A stretch of 56,805 nucleotides of DNA from Henriciella sp. GTDB taxonomy: Bacteria > Pseudomonadota > Alphaproteobacteria > Caulobacterales > Hyphomonadaceae. The notes under the pieces were generated by a model, which ran no database searches, was not told the DNA's origin, and saw nothing but the letters and a program-made list of their open reading frames with translations. Location: assembly GCA_029238175.1 (NCBI GenBank), contig JAQWGO010000039.1, forward strand, positions 1 through 56,805, given 5' to 3'. This document shows positions 52,911 to 56,805 of the stretch, in pieces. Both the position numbers and the translations under genes were made by a program. The first letter of the stretch is position 1; each line of letters begins with the position of its first letter.

Positions 52911-53221
52911 GGTTTCACCAAGGTGCAGCCTAGACCCGGTTCAAACGCAGCCATGTCTTTCGAAAGTCCAAGAGGAGCTTTGGACTTGATTGTGTGATCG
53001 TTTTCAGTAATGGACAGCTGGCTGATATCGTCGGTGAAATCGCCGAGACAGCTTGCCATCTCTCGCTCTGCCACGAAGCGGCAAGAGCAGACCATTTTGG
53101 CGCTATAGGCCGTTGCTAGCTGGGCGAATGCGTGTTGCTCTTTCAAATAGAATTGCCAGAAAGCGCCCGCGCTGATGGCGGCGGCAACAAGTAAGACAAA
53201 AATGACTTTGACGAATTTCAT
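52907..53221 (-). CDS. Small exported or membrane-anchored protein with cysteines
   Basis: The 104-residue protein has an N-terminal hydrophobic helix (VIFVLLVAAAISAGAFW). A periplasmic part follows with MVCSCRFV, SCLGD and GCTLVKP, four cysteines that could form disulfides. It diverges from the serine hydrolase gene by 44 bp and is coupled to the DUF6265 gene. I do not recognise a named family. Confidence 0.7.
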   Translation of the reverse strand: MKFVKVIFVLLVAAAISAGAFWQFYLKEQHAFAQLATAYSAKMVCSCRFVAEREMASCLGDFTDDISQLSITENDHTIKSKAPLGLSKDMAAFEPGLGCTLVKP

Positions 53222-53265
53222 AGTCTGCCCCTAAAGCTATCTCGTAACTATTGAGGTATGTTGTA

Positions 53266-54495
53266 ATGGGCAAGACGATTGGGTTTTTAATTGGCGCATT
53301 TCTATTGCTCGCTCTTCCAGCCAGCGCGCAAAACCTGTTCCCGCTTCAGCCTCATCCTGTTGATACAGCTTGGCCAACAGAGAATTGGGAAGTCGGAACA
53401 CTCGATCCTGAGACAGAAGAGGTTGTAGGCAATCTCATCGTCAAAGCCATGCTTGGCCAACGCGGCGATGTGATGGGTCAAACCCGCGCTGTCGTCGTGA
53501 TCCATAGGGGCAAGCTGGTGGCGGAGGCATATAAGGATGACTTTAGCGAGGATACCAAGCAGGTCAGCTGGTCGATGGCGAAATCCATCACACAAGCGCT
53601 TGTCGGGCGCGCAGTGCACCTTGGACTGATCGAGGATATTGATGCGCCTATGCCGACGCCATTCCCAGAAGGTGATCCGCGGAATGCCATAACATGGCGA
53701 CAATGGCTGAATATGACGGACGGTCTTGATTATAAAGAGATCAATGCGACCAGTCTTGCGGATAATGACGTGATCAACATGATGTATGGACGCGGGAAAT
53801 ATGACGTACTGGCCTATGCTCGGGATGAGTTACCGTTGGTGCATGAGCCGGGCGAGGTTTGGAATTATTCCAGCGCGGGATTTCACTTGGTATCACTCGC
53901 TTTGAAGGATGTTGGTGTGAATAGACATGGAAGATGCTCGACGATCTCTAGTGAGATTTCTCAACAGCGTGCGCTGAGCCCTGTTACCCGCTGTGCGCCG
54001 ACTGATACTCCGATGGTTGAATGGATCGAGAGCTCTCTAACTGTACCATTAGGCATAAAAGCCCAGGCTGAATTTGATGCGTCCGGCACTTTCCTTGGCG
54101 GTTCACTTGTTTGGGCTAGTGCCCGCGACTTTGCTAAGTTTGGGTATCTCTATCTCCGCGACGGCGTGTGGGAGGATGAGCGCTTGCTGCCTGAGGGCTG
54201 GATCGATTTCGCACGCACCGAAACGCCAGCGGAGAATGCCAACATATACGGTGCGGGCTGGTGGATCACGGCCTATGGTACAGAACGCACCCACGCACAG
54301 AATGCCAAAACCCCGCCATGGGACGCGTTCCATGCTGGCGGACATGAGGGGCAGACGATCTGGGTCGTGCCATCGCGTGATCTGGTAATTGTGCGTCTCG
54401 GCTTGATGACGAATGCTGGTGAAAACTGGGAAGCGCTGTACGAATGGAATCAGGAAATCGCCCGCGCTTTCCCAGAAGTCTCTTTTGGTGACTAG
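53266..54495 (+). CDS. Exported serine hydrolase (class C beta-lactamase fold)
   Basis: The 409-residue precursor has a signal peptide (FLIGAFLLLALPASAQ). It carries the three catalytic motifs of penicillin-binding-protein-like hydrolases: SMAK (SxxK), YSS in WNYSSAGF (YxN/S type) and GGHEG near the end. Between the second motif and MVEWIESS lies a stretch of about 30 residues with two cysteines (CSTISSEI and RCAPTD) that looks inserted. The ATG at 53266 has GAGG nine bases upstream. It may be an esterase, peptidase or beta-lactamase; substrate unknown. Confidence 0.88.
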   Translation: MGKTIGFLIGAFLLLALPASAQNLFPLQPHPVDTAWPTENWEVGTLDPETEEVVGNLIVKAMLGQRGDVMGQTRAVVVIHRGKLVAEAYKDDFSEDTKQVSWSMAKSITQALVGRAVHLGLIEDIDAPMPTPFPEGDPRNAITWRQWLNMTDGLDYKEINATSLADNDVINMMYGRGKYDVLAYARDELPLVHEPGEVWNYSSAGFHLVSLALKDVGVNRHGRCSTISSEISQQRALSPVTRCAPTDTPMVEWIESSLTVPLGIKAQAEFDASGTFLGGSLVWASARDFAKFGYLYLRDGVWEDERLLPEGWIDFARTETPAENANIYGAGWWITAYGTERTHAQNAKTPPWDAFHAGGHEGQTIWVVPSRDLVIVRLGLMTNAGENWEALYEWNQEIARAFPEVSFGD

Positions 54496-54527
54496 AATCG
54501 ATTCTTAGTGATTTGCGCGTCTCACAG

Positions 54528-54543
54528 CCCCTATATCTAGTGT
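54528..54543 (+). promoter_or_regulatory. NrdR box, distal copy
   Basis: CCCCTATATCTAGTGT fits the right half of the NrdR consensus (acaCwAtATmTwGtgt) well, with a degenerate left arm. It shares ATATCTAGTGT with the proximal copy 219 bp downstream. Confidence 0.5.
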
Positions 54544-54746
54544 TTGCGGGCGCAGAGCATATCATCTCGAATCCGCAACAAAATTTACGATTTTTTTTGC
54601 CATATTTTTCCTGTGTTTTTTCGAAGAGGCTGAACCCCTAATGGTTGCGGCGATTTCGACTCCAAAAACGCCGAAATTGACAGCTTCTCCACAGTCAGCA
54701 TGACGTTTTTGCGTAGGTGTCTGTTGACGATCTGTTAACCGTTGAG

Positions 54747-54762
54747 GCACAATATCTAGTGT
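54747..54762 (+). promoter_or_regulatory. NrdR box, proximal copy
   Basis: GCACAATATCTAGTGT is a good match to the NrdR repressor consensus, which controls ribonucleotide reductase genes in most bacteria. It lies 84 bp before the nrdA start and just downstream of the candidate -35 element. Confidence 0.65.
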
Positions 54763-54845
54763 CAGGGAGGAACTAAGATACTGCATATGGCAGTTTTGAG
54801 GTTCAATCCCTATATTCTATGGGCAAGTTAAGGGGCTAAAAGCGG

Positions 54846-56708
54846 ATGTCGGGAATCAGAACAGCAACTAAGACGAGTGATGCGGCGAAAACGGGCACGT
54901 CTAATGACGCGCCAGACCTTCGTGTTGTCTCGAAGATCAAGATTGATCGCTCGCGCGACGCGTTGCTGACCGAGTTTGGCAAAGTCACACTTGAAGATCG
55001 TTATCTCCTTGAGGGCGAGTCCTATCAGGATATGTTTGCGCGCGTTTCGACGGCGTTCTCAGATGACGAAGATCACGCTCAACGCCTTTATGATTACATG
55101 TCCCAGCTTTGGTTCATGCCTGCGACGCCTGTGCTTTCAAATGGCGGCGCGGATCGCGGCCTGCCAATCTCTTGCTTCTTGAACCAAGTCGGCGACAGCC
55201 TCGACGATATTGTAAACACATGGACTGAGAATGTCTGGCTTGCCTCAAATGGCGGCGGCATCGGTACATATTGGGGTAACGTTCGCTCTATCGGTGAGAA
55301 GGTCGGCAATGCAGGCCAAACATCTGGCATCATTCCATTCATCCGCGTGATGGACAGCCTGACCCTCGCGATTAGCCAAGGCTCACTGCGCCGTGGGTCG
55401 GCGGCGTGTTATCTCGACGTGCACCACCCAGAAATCGAAGAGTTTCTAGAAATCCGTAAGGCATCTGGTGACTTCAATCGTAAGTCTTTGAACTTGCACC
55501 ACGGTATCAACATCACTGACGCTTTCATGGAAGCGGTGAAGAATGATGATGTCTTTGAGCTTATGTCACCGAAAGACGACAAAGTTCTTCGCACGGTAAA
55601 TGCACGTAAGATTTGGCAGAAAATTCTGACACTGCGCATTCAGACGGGTGAGCCATACCTCTTGTTCACTGACACAGTGAACAATGCGATGCCAGCACAC
55701 CAGCGTCAGTTGGGCCTTACAGTAACGCAGTCTAACTTGTGCTCTGAGATTACGTTGCCAACGGGCATCGACCATCTTGGTAATGATCGTACCGCGGTTT
55801 GCTGTCTCTCATCTGTGAACGCAGAAAAGTTCATGGAGTGGAGCAAGCACGAAGGTTTCATCGAAGATATCTATCGCTTCCTTGATAATGTGCTTCAGGA
55901 CTTTATTGACCGTGCACCATCAGAAATGGCGCGTGCTGTATATTCTGCAAAGCGTGAGCGTTCTGTTGGTCTTGGCTTGATGGGTTACCATTCCTTCCTC
56001 CAGTCGATGAACTTGCCAATGGAAAGCGCCATGGCGAAAGTCTGGAACGAGAAGATGTTCAAGCACATCCGTCAGGGCGCCGATGCGGCTTCTGTAAAAC
56101 TCGCTAAAGAGCGCGGACCGTGTGAAGACGCTGCTGAAGCTGGCATGATGGCCCGCTTTAGTCACAAGATGGCGGTTGCACCAACTGCGTCTATCTCAAT
56201 CATTTGTGGCGGCACGTCAGCGGGCATTGAGCCTGTCCCTGCGAACGTTTACACGCACAAGACATTGTCTGGTTCGTTTACTGTGAAAAACCAGCATCTT
56301 GAGAAATTACTTGAGACTAAAGGCAAGAACACAGACGACATCTGGACCTCAATCCTAGAGCATGAGGGCTCAGTTCAGCACCTCGCTTGCCTCGATGAGT
56401 ATGAGAAGTCGACCTATAAAACAGCGTTTGAAATTGATCAGCGTTGGATCATTGAGCACGCGGCCGACCGGACACCTTATATCTGTCAGGCGCAATCTTT
56501 GAACGTCTTCCTGCCAGCCGATATCAACAAGTGGGATCTGCACATGCTGCATTGGACAGCTTGGGAGAAGGGCGTGAAGTCGCTCTACTATTGCCGCTCT
56601 AAATCTATTCAGCGTGCTGGGTTTGCTGGCTCCGAAGACAAAGAAGTGTCACTGGCCGGAATGGACGTTCCAGACACTGATTATGATGAATGCCTCGCCT
56701 GCCAGTAG
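54846..56708 (+). CDS. nrdA: Class Ia ribonucleoside-diphosphate reductase, alpha subunit
   Basis: The 620-residue subunit reduces ribonucleotides to deoxyribonucleotides. Active-site residues are all present: Cys110 (LPISCFL), Asn297/Cys299/Glu301 (NLCSEI), Cys319 (VCCLSS) and the radical-path Tyr581-Tyr582 (LYYC). The C-terminal shuttle pair is seen in ECLACQ. It is about 140 residues shorter than E. coli NrdA because it has no N-terminal ATP-cone, so overall activity control by dATP must be absent or lie elsewhere. nrdB is not in the window, and a terminator follows nrdA directly. AAGGGG lies upstream of the ATG. Confidence 0.97.
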   Translation: MSGIRTATKTSDAAKTGTSNDAPDLRVVSKIKIDRSRDALLTEFGKVTLEDRYLLEGESYQDMFARVSTAFSDDEDHAQRLYDYMSQLWFMPATPVLSNGGADRGLPISCFLNQVGDSLDDIVNTWTENVWLASNGGGIGTYWGNVRSIGEKVGNAGQTSGIIPFIRVMDSLTLAISQGSLRRGSAACYLDVHHPEIEEFLEIRKASGDFNRKSLNLHHGINITDAFMEAVKNDDVFELMSPKDDKVLRTVNARKIWQKILTLRIQTGEPYLLFTDTVNNAMPAHQRQLGLTVTQSNLCSEITLPTGIDHLGNDRTAVCCLSSVNAEKFMEWSKHEGFIEDIYRFLDNVLQDFIDRAPSEMARAVYSAKRERSVGLGLMGYHSFLQSMNLPMESAMAKVWNEKMFKHIRQGADAASVKLAKERGPCEDAAEAGMMARFSHKMAVAPTASISIICGGTSAGIEPVPANVYTHKTLSGSFTVKNQHLEKLLETKGKNTDDIWTSILEHEGSVQHLACLDEYEKSTYKTAFEIDQRWIIEHAADRTPYICQAQSLNVFLPADINKWDLHMLHWTAWEKGVKSLYYCRSKSIQRAGFAGSEDKEVSLAGMDVPDTDYDECLACQ

Positions 56709-56731
56709 GTTAGATCAAGCTCAAAATAACG

Positions 56732-56760
56732 AAAACCCAGCTTAAAAGCTGGGTTTTTTT
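56732..56760 (+). terminator. Rho-independent terminator after nrdA
   Basis: AAAACCCAGCT (56732-56742) pairs with AGCTGGGTTTT (56747-56757) around a four-base loop, followed by further T residues. It lies 24 bp after the nrdA stop. Confidence 0.95.
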
Positions 56761-56805
56761 GTAATTATTGAGTCCGATTTTGGGGCAGTTTCCAAAAAGA
56801 TGAAA

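Larger units (their letters stand above)
54496..54845. other. Intergenic leader and promoter region of nrdA
   Basis: This 350-bp non-coding region is AT-rich in its middle (poly-T stretches near 54590-54620). It holds two NrdR-box-like sites (listed separately) and a TTGACG (54724-54729) that could be a -35 element. GGTTCAATCCC at 54800-54810 resembles a tRNA T-loop, but no cloverleaf can be folded around it. No open frame looks coding. Confidence 0.7.

Noticed and set aside
54800-54810. GGTTCAATCCC resembling a tRNA T-loop
   Set aside because: No acceptor, D or anticodon stems can be folded around it and the T-stem itself mispairs.
1-56805. CRISPR array, prophage or insertion sequence
   Set aside because: No regularly spaced direct repeats of 24-40 bp, no phage structural genes and no transposase-like proteins were seen on either strand.

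Overview
The window is a gene-dense stretch of an alphaproteobacterial chromosome, probably from the Caulobacterales/Hyphomonadales side of the class. This rests on several gene families read from the sequence. There is a ChvG-type histidine kinase beside nitrogen-type PTS proteins (EIIA-Man and HPr), and a set of exopolysaccharide genes whose content matches the holdfast (hfs) genes of stalked bacteria. There are also an L21 protein with an alanine/lysine-rich tail plus a helix-hairpin-helix domain, the block EnvC / CtpA / divergent polysaccharide deacetylase / RppH, and ftsE-ftsX beside a zinc-ribbon protein and a purine phosphoribosyltransferase. I see no rRNA, tRNA, CRISPR array, insertion sequence or prophage. 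All recognised genes look intact; only the first is cut, by the window edge.

Layout. 1-2.3 kb: a cut ManC-type GDP-mannose pyrophosphorylase diverging from an AGE-family sugar isomerase across a 580-bp spacer. 2.3-4.2 kb: a VOC/carboxymuconolactone-decarboxylase-like pair and a periplasmic rhodanese. 4.3-8.2 kb: rplU-rpmA (with a clear terminator), a GNAT acetyltransferase, obgE and proB. 8.2-12.5 kb: an SLC13 permease, HPr, EIIA-Man, a ChvG-like kinase and cyclophilin. 12.6-21.2 kb: the polysaccharide cluster. It holds an outer-membrane export lipoprotein, a Wzz-type co-polymerase, a degenerate BY-kinase-like P-loop protein, a polymerase, two GT2 glycosyltransferases, a NodB-type deacetylase and the initiating phosphoglycosyltransferase. 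21.4-27.1 kb: a DUF3137 membrane protein, MarR regulator, hppD plus a VOC gene, an ABM monooxygenase-like gene, a RibD-like deaminase, purU and gpmA. 27.2-34.6 kb: a small anchored protein, kdsD (carrying an internal short tandem repeat), envC-like, ctpA, an M24 peptidase, divergent deacetylase and rppH. 34.6-41.5 kb: hpt, zinc-ribbon protein, ftsEX, plsC, alkA, an HNH endonuclease and unknown membrane-associated genes. 41.5-49.2 kb: suhB, efp, a DUF4282 protein, thiE, a DUF1272 protein, class I aldolase, pgk, gap, an ABA4-like protein and a GT4 glycosyltransferase. 49.3-56.8 kb: putA, small exported proteins, a serine hydrolase and nrdA with two NrdR-box-like sites and a terminator.

The genes form three working themes. 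One is envelope and surface polysaccharide: GDP-mannose supply, Kdo precursor synthesis by KdsD, the hfs-like Wzx/Wzy pathway, and FtsEX with an EnvC-like protein for peptidoglycan splitting. The second is central carbon metabolism (gap, pgk, class I aldolase, gpmA). The third is amino-acid breakdown (hppD for tyrosine, putA for proline) under local regulators.

The most striking large-scale property is compactness. All eight convergent gene junctions either overlap or are separated by no more than 3 bp, so no stand-alone terminator fits between any of them. I did not find a convincing wholly new multi-gene system. The best candidates for new biology are the pair of unrecognised genes at 39.6-41.3 kb, the degenerate nucleotide site of the HfsB-like protein, the repeat inside kdsD and the packed convergent junctions.
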